From positions 4,898,001-4,962,000 of the forward strand of contig NZ_CP109583.1 of assembly GCF_036250755.1 (NCBI RefSeq): a stretch of 64,000 nt of DNA, read 5' to 3'. The position numbers and the translations under genes were made by a program. Every line of letters starts with the position of its first letter. Positions within the stretch are counted from its first letter, which is position 1. Positions 7,879-15,882 of the stretch are shown here, in pieces. This DNA comes from Streptomyces uncialis. GTDB lineage: Bacteria > Actinomycetota > Actinomycetes > Streptomycetales > Streptomycetaceae. The notes under the pieces are model-generated. The model searched no databases and was not told where the DNA came from. It saw only the letters and a list, made by a program, of their open reading frames with translations.

Positions 7879-9267
7879 ATGACAACACCTCCTGAACAGC
7901 TGCTTCCCGCCACCCGTCGCGCCTTGCTGCACCGCCTCGCGACCACCCAGAGCGAAGGCCGGGCGCCGTCGGTGGCCGCCGCCGTGGTGCGGGACGGCGA
8001 GATCGTCTGGGACGGCTCGCGTTCGGCGTCGGACGGCCAGGCGCCGGGTACGGACACCCAGTACCGGATCGGGTCGATCACCAAGACGTTCACCGCCGTG
8101 CTGATCCTGCGACTGCGGGACGAAGGTCTGCTGGACCTGGGGGACCCCCTGGAGAAGCACGTTCCAGGCACCGGAGCGGGTGAGGTGACCATCGCCCAGC
8201 TTCTCGCCCACGCCGGCGGCCTCGCCGCCGAGAGCCCCGGGCCCTGGTGGGAGCGCACCCCCGGGTCGTTGCGACCGCACCTCGCGGACATCCTGGGCGA
8301 GGAGCCGTTCCGTCATCCGTCCGGACGGGTCCACCACTACTCGAACCTCGGATACGCCTTGCTGGGCACCGTGGTGGAACGACTGCGCGGCGCGTCCTGG
8401 GAGGACGTGCTGCGCCGTGAGGTCCTGGAGCCGCTCGCCCTGCACCGGACCGCCGCACAGCCCTCGGCGCCGTACGCGGAGGCTTGGGCGGTGCATCCCT
8501 GGGCCGATGTGCTGCTGCCCGAACCCGTCGAGGACTACGGGCTGATGGCGCCGGCCGGTCAGCTGTGGTCGACCACGGCCGACCTCGCCCGCTTCGCCGT
8601 GTTCCTGTCCCGGGGCGACGACCGGGTGCTGAGCGCGGAGTCGGTACGGGAGATGCGGACCCCGGCGGCGCCCTCCGCGACGCGGGACCTCGCGTCAGGA
8701 GCGTCGTACGGCCTGGGGACGCAGGTGCTGCATATCGAGGGGCGGACGTTCGTCGGGCACGGGGGATCGGTGCCCGGGTTCCTCGCGGCACTGCTCACCA
8801 GCGTCGACGACGATCTCACCGCGGTGGTCCTGGCCAACTGCACCTCCGGTCCCGCCGTGTTCGTGGCAGCCGTGGATCTCGTACGGATCGTGGCCGAGGC
8901 CGAACCCCGTCCTCCGCAGCCGTGGCGTCCGCTGCGCGAGGTGGATCAGGGACAACTGGAGCTGACCGGCCCCTGGTACTGGGGCCCGTCCCCCTACGCG
9001 CTGCGCCTCGCGGCGGAGGGCGGTCTCGTACTGGACTCGCTGACCGCGGCCGGACGCGGGTCCCCCTTCCTGGCTCAGGAGGACGGCACCTGGCTTGGCC
9101 TGGAGGGCTATTTCGCGGGTGAGGTCCTGCGGGCCGTACGGCGCCCCGACGGCTCGCCGAGTCATCTCGACATCGGGTCGTTCGTCTTCACCCGGGAGCC
9201 GTACGACGCGGGGGCGCCCGTGCCGGGCGGGGTGGACCCCGAAGGGTGGCGCGGGCTCAAGCAGTAG
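7879..9267 (+). CDS. serine hydrolase, beta-lactamase/DD-peptidase (class C) family
   Basis: 462 residues. The active-site SxxK is SITK in YRIGSITKTFTAV near residue 67, and the YxN motif is YSNLGYALLG near residue 155. A glycine-rich GHGGSVPGFLA stretch replaces the usual HTG/KTG region. About 110 C-terminal residues form an extra domain after the hydrolase fold. There is no signal peptide, so it is probably a cytoplasmic esterase or peptidase rather than a cell-wall enzyme. ATG 7879 directly abuts GGGAGG, an unusually short spacing, so leaderless or alternative initiation is possible. It is convergent with a GNAT gene; a parS-like site lies between them. Confidence 0.88.
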   Translation: MTTPPEQLLPATRRALLHRLATTQSEGRAPSVAAAVVRDGEIVWDGSRSASDGQAPGTDTQYRIGSITKTFTAVLILRLRDEGLLDLGDPLEKHVPGTGAGEVTIAQLLAHAGGLAAESPGPWWERTPGSLRPHLADILGEEPFRHPSGRVHHYSNLGYALLGTVVERLRGASWEDVLRREVLEPLALHRTAAQPSAPYAEAWAVHPWADVLLPEPVEDYGLMAPAGQLWSTTADLARFAVFLSRGDDRVLSAESVREMRTPAAPSATRDLASGASYGLGTQVLHIEGRTFVGHGGSVPGFLAALLTSVDDDLTAVVLANCTSGPAVFVAAVDLVRIVAEAEPRPPQPWRPLREVDQGQLELTGPWYWGPSPYALRLAAEGGLVLDSLTAAGRGSPFLAQEDGTWLGLEGYFAGEVLRAVRRPDGSPSHLDIGSFVFTREPYDAGAPVPGGVDPEGWRGLKQ

Positions 9268-9306
9268 CCGGCCTGTGCCCTCCCTCGGCCCGTCGCGCGG
9301 TGCGCT

Positions 9307-9320
9307 GTTCCACGTGAAAC
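9307..9320. promoter_or_regulatory. parS-like ParB-binding site (one mismatch)
   Basis: GTTCCACGTGAAAC differs at one base from the Streptomyces parS palindrome GTTTCACGTGAAAC. It is intergenic, between convergent genes. Confidence 0.8.
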
Positions 9321-9340
9321 AGCGCACCGCCCGCGGTTGC

Positions 9341-9793
9341 TCAGAGGGCGAGCTTGAACCCGACGTGTGATGCCTGGAAGCCGAGCCGCTCATAGAAGCG
9401 ATGGGCGTCTGCCCGGGTCGCATCGGAGGTGAGCTGGACCAGCCGGCAGCCCTGGCGGCGGGATTCCTCCACCGCCCATTCGATCAGCCGCGTTCCGAGC
9501 CCGCTGCCGCGCTCGTCGGCGTGGACCCGGACGGCCTCGATCACCGAGCGAACGGCGCCCTTGCGGGACAGTCCGGGGATGACGGTGAGCTGAAGGGTGC
9601 CCACGACCCGGTCCGCGCGGACGGCCACCATCAGATGCTGGTTGGGGTCGTCGGCGAGCCGCTGATGGGCGGCGAGGTACGGCGTGAGGTCGTCCGGGGA
9701 CTCCCGCTGGGCGCCGAGCGGGTCATCGGCCAGCATGTCCACGATGGCCTGGATGTCGGCGGCACCGGCCGGACGTATGTCGAGGTCGTTCAT
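9341..9793 (-). CDS. GNAT family N-acetyltransferase
   Basis: 150 residues with a complete GNAT core: IRPAGAADIQAI as the first strand-helix, VVGTLQLTVIPGLSRKGA as the central strands, EAVRVHADERGSGLGTRLIE as motif A with the acetyl-CoA pyrophosphate-binding RGSGLG loop, and DAHRFYERLGF as motif B. It transfers an acetyl group from acetyl-CoA to an unknown amine. It has normal single-domain length and ATG start 9793, standing as a single gene between a parS-like site and the MarR gene. Confidence 0.92.
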   Translation of the reverse strand: MNDLDIRPAGAADIQAIVDMLADDPLGAQRESPDDLTPYLAAHQRLADDPNQHLMVAVRADRVVGTLQLTVIPGLSRKGAVRSVIEAVRVHADERGSGLGTRLIEWAVEESRRQGCRLVQLTSDATRADAHRFYERLGFQASHVGFKLAL

Positions 9794-9989
9794 GCGGCGA
9801 GCCTAGAACCTGTCGTACGGGGACCGGTTGGTGCCGTTGGCCGCGTGGGTGCAGGTGTCCCGGAGGCGCGGTCGGGCGCCCGGTGCGGGTGGGTGAGGCA
9901 GCTGGATGGTGGCGGCAGCTGGGTGGTGCGGGCCTGCGAGTGGGGAGGCGGGCGCGCGGGAGACCGGTGGGCGGGCGGCCGGGCCCGGG

Positions 9990-10454
9990 CTATACCGCTT
10001 CCGGGGTGCGGACGGCCTCCACCGCCCGGACCAGGGGCGCCAGCTCCGGGTTCTCGGCGGCGGTACCGAGTGCCTCCCGCAGGGCGTGGTCATGGGTGGG
10101 GCGGGCCTCGGCCAGCAGCGCGCTCCCCGCCTCGCTGACTTCGGTGTAGATGCCGCGCCGGTCCGTGGGGCACAGATAGCGGTTGAGCAGGCCCCGGTTC
10201 TCCAGCCGGGTCACCAGTCGGGTGGTGGCGCTCTGGCTGAGCACGACGGCCTCCGCTACCTGCTTCATCTGGAGATGCCCACCGGGGCCGTCGTACTGCC
10301 GGCTCAGCGTGTTCAGCAGCGAGTACTCGCGCACGCTGAGGTCGTGTCCGGCCTGGAGCGCGTGCTCGATATGGGTCTCGATCCTGCCGTGCAGCAGGGA
10401 AAGCGCGCACCAGCCCTGGGCGAGGGCGGTCGGCGCGGGGTCCGTGACGTTCAT
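9990..10454 (-). CDS. MarR family transcriptional regulator
   Basis: 154 residues with the winged-helix layout of MarR proteins: an N-terminal dimerisation helix (CALSLLHGRIETHIEHAL), recognition region QVAEAVVLSQSATTRLVTRLE, and wing LCPTDRRGIYTEVSEAGSAL containing the conserved D-R-R. ATG 10454 is preferred because homology begins there and GGACGGAG lies upstream. It is divergent from an MFS exporter, with four phased TGCAA repeats in the gap, so it is probably the exporter's repressor and self-regulated. No conserved redox cysteine is obvious. Confidence 0.92.
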   Translation of the reverse strand: MNVTDPAPTALAQGWCALSLLHGRIETHIEHALQAGHDLSVREYSLLNTLSRQYDGPGGHLQMKQVAEAVVLSQSATTRLVTRLENRGLLNRYLCPTDRRGIYTEVSEAGSALLAEARPTHDHALREALGTAAENPELAPLVRAVEAVRTPEAV

Positions 10455-10503
10455 GGCGGTGGTTTCTCCGTCCCGAGCGGCTGACCCCAGGATAGGGCAG
10501 CCA

Positions 10504-10573
10504 TGCAATAGCCCGCGCTTGCAAATATAACGCGTCTGCAATTAATGTGGACGCCTGTTAAGTGTGCCTGCAA
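10504..10573. promoter_or_regulatory. repeated TGCAA elements in the marR-MFS divergent promoter
   Basis: TGCAA starts at 10504, 10520, 10537 and 10569, so the spacings are 16, 17 and 32 bases. The core 10519-10546 is unusually A/T-rich for this window and probably contains both promoters. The phased repeats are a candidate MarR operator; this is an inference from position. Confidence 0.5.
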
Positions 10574-10597
10574 GTAGTAGGGAAGGTCGACGTTCTC

Positions 10598-11836
10598 ATG
10601 CCACTCGCGATTCTGGCCCTGGCCATCGGGGCCTTCGGCATCGGCACCACCGAGTTCGTGATCCTCGGGCTGCTCCCCGAGGTCGCGGCCGACTACGGCG
10701 TCTCGATTCCCACCGCAGGCCATCTGGTGTCGGGATACGCCGTCGGGGTGCTGCTCGGCGCCCCGCTGATGACCGCGCTGGGCACCAAGATCCCCCGGAA
10801 GCGGATGTTGATGGCCCTGATGGGGCTGTTCATCGTGGGCAATCTGGTCTCGGCGCTGGCGCCCGTCTTCGGTCTGATGCTGACCGGACGCGTGATCGCC
10901 TCACTCACCCATGGGGCGTTCTTCGGCATCGGCGCGGTCGTCGCCGCGGAACTGGTCGCGCCGCACAAGAAGGCCGGGGCCATCGCGATGATGTTCACCG
11001 GGCTCACCCTCGCCAATGTGATCGGGGTGCCGCTCGGGACGTACATCGGGCAGACGGCCGGGTGGCGGGTGACGTTCGTGCTGGTCGCCGCGCTCGGCGT
11101 GGTGGGCCTTCTCGGCGTGGCGAAGCTCGTACCGGACCTGCCCCGGCCCGAAGGCGTACGACTGCGCCATGAGCTGACCGCACTGCGCGATCCTCAGGTA
11201 CTGCTGGCCATGGCGATGACCGTGCTGGGCTTCGGCGGGGTCTTCGCGGCCATCACCTACATCGCTCCGATGATGACGGAGACCGCGGGATTCGCCGACT
11301 CCTCGGTGACCTGGCTGCTCGTGCTGTTCGGTGTCGGGATGGTCGGCGGCAATCTGGTCGGCGGCCGGTTCGCGGACCGGGCGCTGATGCCCATGCTCCT
11401 GGTGTCGCTGGGCGCCCTCGCCCTGGTGCTCGCCCTGTTCACCGTGACCGCGCACCACAAGGCCGCCGCCGCGGTGACCGTCACCCTGGTCGGCGCCCTC
11501 GGCTTCGCCACGGTGCCGCCGTTGCAGAAGCGGGTTCTCGACCATGCCCAGGGAGCGCCGACCCTCGCCTCCGCCGTCAACATCGGTGCCTTCAACCTCG
11601 GCAACGCCCTCGCGGCGTGGCTCGGCGGGCTGACGATCTCGGCGGGCCTCGGCTACACCTCACCGAACTGGGTGGGCGCCCTGCTCGCCCTGGCCGCGTT
11701 GGTCCTCGCGCTGGTGTCCGCCTTGCTGGAGCGGCGGACCGGCGCACCGAGCCGTACAGCGACGGGTTCGGTCAGGGGGACGCCCGCAAGCGATGAGCCG
11801 GCCGATCCGGCGGCAAGGGCGGCCGTGCGGGGGTGA
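10598..11836 (+). CDS. MFS transporter, AraJ/YdhP-type drug or sugar efflux
   Basis: 412 residues with 12 predicted membrane spans. The opening LAIGAFGIGTTEFVILGLLP is characteristic of the AraJ/YdhP/NepI-like arabinose and drug exporters (DHA1). A conserved G-x-x-x-GAPL helix and the loop GTKIPRKRML between helices 2 and 3 follow. A hydrophilic 40-residue tail ends the protein. ATG 10598 is preceded by GGGAAGG. It is divergent from marR and ends at a strong hairpin shared with the convergent GNAT gene. The substrate is unknown. Confidence 0.93.
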   Translation: MPLAILALAIGAFGIGTTEFVILGLLPEVAADYGVSIPTAGHLVSGYAVGVLLGAPLMTALGTKIPRKRMLMALMGLFIVGNLVSALAPVFGLMLTGRVIASLTHGAFFGIGAVVAAELVAPHKKAGAIAMMFTGLTLANVIGVPLGTYIGQTAGWRVTFVLVAALGVVGLLGVAKLVPDLPRPEGVRLRHELTALRDPQVLLAMAMTVLGFGGVFAAITYIAPMMTETAGFADSSVTWLLVLFGVGMVGGNLVGGRFADRALMPMLLVSLGALALVLALFTVTAHHKAAAAVTVTLVGALGFATVPPLQKRVLDHAQGAPTLASAVNIGAFNLGNALAAWLGGLTISAGLGYTSPNWVGALLALAALVLALVSALLERRTGAPSRTATGSVRGTPASDEPADPAARAAVRG

Positions 11837-11893
11837 ACGCGTGATCTCGCGATCGGTCGGCCGACATGGGCGGTCCGTGTGGTGAGGTGCCTC

Positions 11894-11929
11894 AGCCGCC
11901 CGGTCGGCGGATGTGCCGACCGGGCGGCT
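11894..11929. terminator. bidirectional terminator hairpin
   Basis: A perfect 15-base-pair stem (11894-11908 with 11915-11929) around a six-base loop lies between the convergent MFS and GNAT genes. There is no T-tract, as is usual in Streptomyces. Confidence 0.8.
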
Positions 11930-11949
11930 CAAGCAGATGCCGGGGGCTG

Positions 11950-12825
11950 TCAGGCGGCCGCTACGGTCACCGGGGCGAACCGCCGGGTCCAGTCGCCGGG
12001 CAACGCCGCGAGACCATAGGTCATCACGGCATTGCTGAACGCCAGGGTGAGCCCCTGCGCACGGAGCCAGGCCAGCAGTTCCTCGTGCCGTACGTCCACA
12101 TCGATACGCAGCGGTCGTGCCGCGCCCGCCGCGAGTGAGGTGATGAGGGCCTGGGCGGTTTCCGTGTCACGGGCGATCAGGGGGCCGATGACGTCGGTGT
12201 CGGTGTTGGGCCAGATGCCCGCGTACCCGATGATCCGGCCGTTGTCCTCGGCCACCCGGAGCCGGTCCGTGAACGCGGGAAGGCGCGCGACCACATGCGT
12301 ACGGTCCGACCCGAACACCTCACCGTCGAGCCGCAGGATCGTCGACAGATCCTCGCCCGTGGCCGGCCGGGTGCGCACACGGGGGGTCGGCCCGGCGGCG
12401 ACGAAGGTGCCTCGCACGGTGTTGACCTGGCCCACCGAGGTGAAGCCCAACTCCTCGTAGAGCGGCTGCCCGTTCGCGGTGGCGTGCAAGGTGAGTGGTG
12501 TCGACCCCGCCTCCTCCAGGACGTAGCGCATCAGACGGCGTCCCAGCCCCCGGCGGCTGTAGCGCTCCGCGACGAGGACCATGCCGATCGCCTGGAGGTC
12601 GGGGCGGCCGGGAGGGCCGTACGACGTCACCACGCAGGCGCCGGCGAGGCCTTCGCCGTCTGGGGCGTCGATGCCGTACCCCCTGCCTGCTGTCAGGAGG
12701 TGTCCCCACTTGTGGTCTTCCCGCGGCCAGTCGCGGTCTTGTGAGAGGTCGGAGCAGAGCGTGGTGTCCCTGGGGGTCAGTCGGCGGACGGGGAGCGCGG
12801 AGAGGGAAAGGGAAGGTGTCGACAC
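11950..12825 (-). CDS. two-domain GNAT N-acetyltransferase
   Basis: 291 residues. The first half is a typical GNAT domain: GMVLVAERYSRRGLGRRLMR near residue 82 is the acetyl-CoA-binding motif A, and YEELGFTSVG ends the domain. The second half, from about residue 148 (PATGEDLSTILRLDGEVFG), resembles the YitH/HolE-like C-terminal acetyltransferase domain, with GRIIGYAGIWPN as its central strand. This is a well-populated actinobacterial type of unknown substrate. ATG 12825 is the first start after a stop; the homology covers the whole length. It shares a terminator with the MFS gene. Confidence 0.87.
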   Translation of the reverse strand: MSTPSLSLSALPVRRLTPRDTTLCSDLSQDRDWPREDHKWGHLLTAGRGYGIDAPDGEGLAGACVVTSYGPPGRPDLQAIGMVLVAERYSRRGLGRRLMRYVLEEAGSTPLTLHATANGQPLYEELGFTSVGQVNTVRGTFVAAGPTPRVRTRPATGEDLSTILRLDGEVFGSDRTHVVARLPAFTDRLRVAEDNGRIIGYAGIWPNTDTDVIGPLIARDTETAQALITSLAAGAARPLRIDVDVRHEELLAWLRAQGLTLAFSNAVMTYGLAALPGDWTRRFAPVTVAAA

Positions 12826-12963
12826 GCTGGTCAGGCTGTCTGACGTACCCCCCTGGCGTCCACCGCTTTGGCGGCACTCGCCCGGAACTTTCGGCCACTG
12901 CGGTGAGTCCCGGGCTCTGAAGGCGTGCGGCGCGGCAGGGGCAAGGCGCCTGCGCAGGGCGTG

Positions 12964-12977
12964 GTTTCACGTGAAAC
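12964..12977. promoter_or_regulatory. parS site (perfect palindrome)
   Basis: GTTTCACGTGAAAC, identical to the Streptomyces ParB-binding consensus, about 140 bases upstream of the GNAT start. The gap 12826-13415 around it has no convincing gene; short frames there lack codon bias. Confidence 0.92.
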
Positions 12978-13415
12978 GTGCCGCACGAACGGACGGGGGC
13001 AGGTGTCCGATGCGGGGGTGCCGGGGGTGAGGGCGCTCACGGTCCGTATCCGTTTCAGGTGCTGAATCCCGGTCAGGAGTGCTCTGGAGCCGTGGTGCTG
13101 AGGGGTTCCGAGGGAACTCAAGCCGCTTTTCCGGGCGGCTCGGAGCGAATGCGGGAGATACGGACTGTCGATATCTGATGGGTAGGAACAGGTGCGGGTT
13201 GCCTGTTCGGGGAAGGAATTCATTTACCGTGCGAGAGGGAATTCCGTTGACGTGCAGGGTACTTGTGCGTTCGGCCGCTACCGGTATCGTCGACTCCGGA
13301 TCGTGTTCGACGGACCGCGCTCCGTTGCGTCACCGGGGGGAGCGGGGCGGGGCAGCTTAGCCGCAGCAGGGGACCGGCGTCCCGTACTTCACGCTTTGCG
13401 CCCATACGGAAATCC

Positions 13416-13589
13416 TTGGGTGGGAAGCTGCTATGTGATGACTGCGGTCAATGTCACACTTTGGCCCAACTCGTCCGGCCTGGTAGGGAACCGCGGTTCA
13501 ATGAGCACGGCGTGGACCGATGGGCACAGTACGGGGACAGCGGCGACTTCCGATCAGAGAAGTACGCGGATCGACCGAAAGATGCTTGA
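13416..13589 (+). CDS. small Cys-rich protein, putative zinc ribbon
   Basis: A 57-codon frame from TTG 13416 reads GGKLLCDDCGQCHTLAQL, then RPGREPRFNEHGVDRWAQYG and a charged tail ending in KDA. CxxCxxCH could bind zinc or another metal. Base composition is less G/C-biased than its neighbours, but the amino acid pattern is coherent. GGAAA at 13408-13412 could serve as a weak ribosome binding site, and the stop lies 14 bases before the globin-reductase start, suggesting co-translation. I do not recognise the family. It could instead be a frame fragment, and the start is uncertain. Confidence 0.4.
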   Translation: MGGKLLCDDCGQCHTLAQLVRPGREPRFNEHGVDRWAQYGDSGDFRSEKYADRPKDA

Positions 13590-13603
13590 GGCGAGGCAGA
13601 GAA

Positions 13604-15211
13604 ATGGATGCTCCGACCACCATGTCGGCCAATGGCACTTCCGGTGAGGACGACGACGAGCCGGGAGGCGGTTGGTTCTCGTCACGAACGCCCCCTGAGC
13701 CGGTGTCCGAGGAGGTCCCGGCCTCGGACCGGCCCCGTATCGCCGCGCTCCGACCGGTCGGCAGAAGCGCCCGTCCCGTACCGCCATCCGGCCGTCCCGC
13801 ACCGGAACCCGCACCGGAACCGGCGGACGAGCCTGGGTCCGGCCAGGCGTCCGACCCGGTGGTGGACCCGGGGCCGGTCCCCGCGACGGAGCCGGACCGT
13901 GCGCGAATAGCCATCGGTTCCGCCGCCGCTCCGGCCGCTCCGGATCTGTTCGCCACCCTCAAGCCCGTCCCCGCACCGATGCCACCGTCCCGCGTCGGAC
14001 GGGACCGGCTCGTGCCCGCCGGTGGGTCCGGAGACCTCGGGGTCCCCGGGGGAACCGGCCCGGCCGGACCCACGGGTCCGGCGGACGCCGTCCCGCCCTC
14101 CCCCGACGCCGTGCACGTCCGTCGGACCATGGAGGAGATCGAGCCGATCGCCGACAAGGTCACCTCGTACTTCTACGCACTGCTCTTCCTCCGGCACCCG
14201 GATCTGCGGTCCTTGTTCCCCGCGGCGATGGACACCCAGCGGGACCGGATCCTCAAGGCGCTGCTGACCGCCGCCGAGCACATCGACAACACCGATGTCC
14301 TGGTGGAGTACCTCCAGAACCTCGGGCGCGGGCATCGCAAGTACGGCACTCGCCCCGAGCACTACCCGGCGGTCGGTGAGGCGCTGATCGGCGCGCTGTC
14401 GAGCCATGCGACCGACTCATGGGGCGAGGAGTGCCAGGCGGCCTGGGTCCGTACCTATACGACGATCTCGCAGATCATGATCGACGCGGCCGCCGCCGAC
14501 GAACTGCGCGCGCCCGCCTGGTGGTACGCCGAGGTGGTGTCGCACGAGCTGCGGACCCCGGACATCGCTGTCATCACCGTCCGCCCCGATCAGCCCTATC
14601 CCTTCCTGGCGGGCCAGTACGCCGGTGTGGAGACGCCCTGGTGGCCCCGGGTCTGGCGGCACTACTCCTTCGCGTCGGCCCCACGCGCCGACGGGCTGCT
14701 GTCCTTCCATGTGAAGGCCGTCCCGGCGGGCTGGGTCTCCAACGCCCTGGTGCACCGGGCGCGTCCGGGCGATGTGCTGAGACTGGGCCCGCCCACCGGG
14801 TCGATGACCGTCGACCACACCACCCGCAGCGGGCTGCTGTGCGTGGGCGGGGGAACCGGGATCGCTCCGATCAAGGCCCTGGTCGAGGATGTCGCCGAGC
14901 ACGGGGCCCGCCGGTCCGTCGAGGTCTTCTACGGAGCCCGCACCGATATCGATCTCTATGACATCGACACCATGCTGAGGCTCCAGCAGGCGCACCCCTG
15001 GCTCTCGGTCCGCCCCTTCATCGACGCCGAGGCACACCGCCAGCTTCCCGACGCGGTCCGGGAGTTCGGTCCCTGGTACGAGTACGACGCCTATCTGTCC
15101 GGACCGCCGGGGATGATCCGCAGCGGTGTCCACGCGCTGCGGGACACCGGGGTCCCGGTCAGCCGCATACGGCACGACTCCGTGGAGGAACTGGTCGCGG
15201 CGGGCTCCTGA
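13604..15211 (+). CDS. globin domain-containing flavoreductase (flavohaemoprotein-like)
   Basis: 535 residues. Residues 1-165 are a Pro/Ala/Arg-rich low-complexity extension. A globin domain follows (VHVRRTMEEIEPIADKVTSY to about residue 305), with the likely haem-ligand His in LGRGHRKYG. A ferredoxin-reductase FAD domain comes next (FLAGQYAGVETPWWPRVWRHYS), then an NAD(P)H domain (LLCVGGGTGIAPIKALVEDV, YLSGPPGMIRSGV). The domain order matches flavohaemoglobin Hmp, which oxidises NO to nitrate, but the long N-terminal tail and weak globin sequence are atypical. ATG 13604 is preceded by GAGGCAGAGAA. It probably lies in one transcript with the small Cys-rich ORF. Confidence 0.88.
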   Translation: MDAPTTMSANGTSGEDDDEPGGGWFSSRTPPEPVSEEVPASDRPRIAALRPVGRSARPVPPSGRPAPEPAPEPADEPGSGQASDPVVDPGPVPATEPDRARIAIGSAAAPAAPDLFATLKPVPAPMPPSRVGRDRLVPAGGSGDLGVPGGTGPAGPTGPADAVPPSPDAVHVRRTMEEIEPIADKVTSYFYALLFLRHPDLRSLFPAAMDTQRDRILKALLTAAEHIDNTDVLVEYLQNLGRGHRKYGTRPEHYPAVGEALIGALSSHATDSWGEECQAAWVRTYTTISQIMIDAAAADELRAPAWWYAEVVSHELRTPDIAVITVRPDQPYPFLAGQYAGVETPWWPRVWRHYSFASAPRADGLLSFHVKAVPAGWVSNALVHRARPGDVLRLGPPTGSMTVDHTTRSGLLCVGGGTGIAPIKALVEDVAEHGARRSVEVFYGARTDIDLYDIDTMLRLQQAHPWLSVRPFIDAEAHRQLPDAVREFGPWYEYDAYLSGPPGMIRSGVHALRDTGVPVSRIRHDSVEELVAAGS

Positions 15212-15333
15212 ACCGACCGCGCCAAGCCGTCCCGTCCCTCGACCCCGTACCCGGCCCCGGACCCGACGCCAAGCCCCGACGCGACCTCGCCGCTGGCCCC
15301 GTGCCGACGCGAGTCCGGCCCCGGTGCCGCAGC

Positions 15334-15816
15334 TCAGGCCAGGTCAGGTGCGTGCATGGCGCGTACGCCTTCGATGTTGCCGTCCAGGTAGTGCCGTAGC
15401 GACAGCGGTACGAGATGCACCGAGGCGATCCCGACCCGGGTGAACGGCACCCGTACGATCTCGTACTCCCCGCAGGGCTCGTCGATCTCGGGGCCGTGCC
15501 GGAGGGAGACGTCCATCGACGCCAGTCGGCAGACGAAGAAGTGCTGCACCTTCACTCCGGTCGCGCCGCCGTCCTCGCCGATGTGCTCGACGGTGTCCAC
15601 GAAGCAGGGGACGACATCGGTGATCTTGGCGCCGAGCTCCTCATGGACCTCGCGGTGCAGGGCGTCGACGACGGTGGCATCGCTGGTTTCCACCCCGCCA
15701 CCGGGGGTGAGCCAGTACGGGTCGACCCCGGGCTTGGTCCGCTTGATCAGGACCAGGTCGTCGCCGTCGAGCAGGATGGCGCGGGCGGTGCGTTTGACCA
15801 CGGGGCGGACCTTCAT
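15334..15816 (-). CDS. NUDIX hydrolase
   Basis: 160 residues with a complete Nudix box, GGGVETSDATVVDALHREV followed by HEELGA (residues 44-68), matching Gx5Ex7REUxEExGU, which binds Mg2+ and hydrolyses nucleoside diphosphates linked to other groups. ARAILLDGDDLVLIKRTKPG before the box is the usual first strand pair. The start at 15816 is where homology begins; an upstream in-frame ATG would read through the parS-like site. It is convergent with the globin-flavoreductase gene. The substrate is unknown. Confidence 0.92.
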   Translation of the reverse strand: MKVRPVVKRTARAILLDGDDLVLIKRTKPGVDPYWLTPGGGVETSDATVVDALHREVHEELGAKITDVVPCFVDTVEHIGEDGGATGVKVQHFFVCRLASMDVSLRHGPEIDEPCGEYEIVRVPFTRVGIASVHLVPLSLRHYLDGNIEGVRAMHAPDLA

Positions 15817-15837
15817 GGGGGAAATGTGGCCCGGCTG

Positions 15838-15851
15838 GTTCCACGTGAAAC
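15838..15851. promoter_or_regulatory. parS-like ParB-binding site (one mismatch)
   Basis: GTTCCACGTGAAAC, the same one-base variant as at 9307-9320, between the NUDIX start and the end of the LysR gene. Confidence 0.8.
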
Positions 15852-15882
15852 ATCGCATGCCGATCACGGTGTCCCGACCCGC

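Noticed and set aside
4975..12825. A biosynthetic gene cluster around the monooxygenase
   Set aside because: No synthase, carrier protein or tailoring set; neighbouring genes are independent single-gene units in both orientations.
14707..14720. CTTCCATGTGAAGG as a parS variant
   Set aside because: Three mismatches to GTTTCACGTGAAAC and located inside the flavoreductase coding region.
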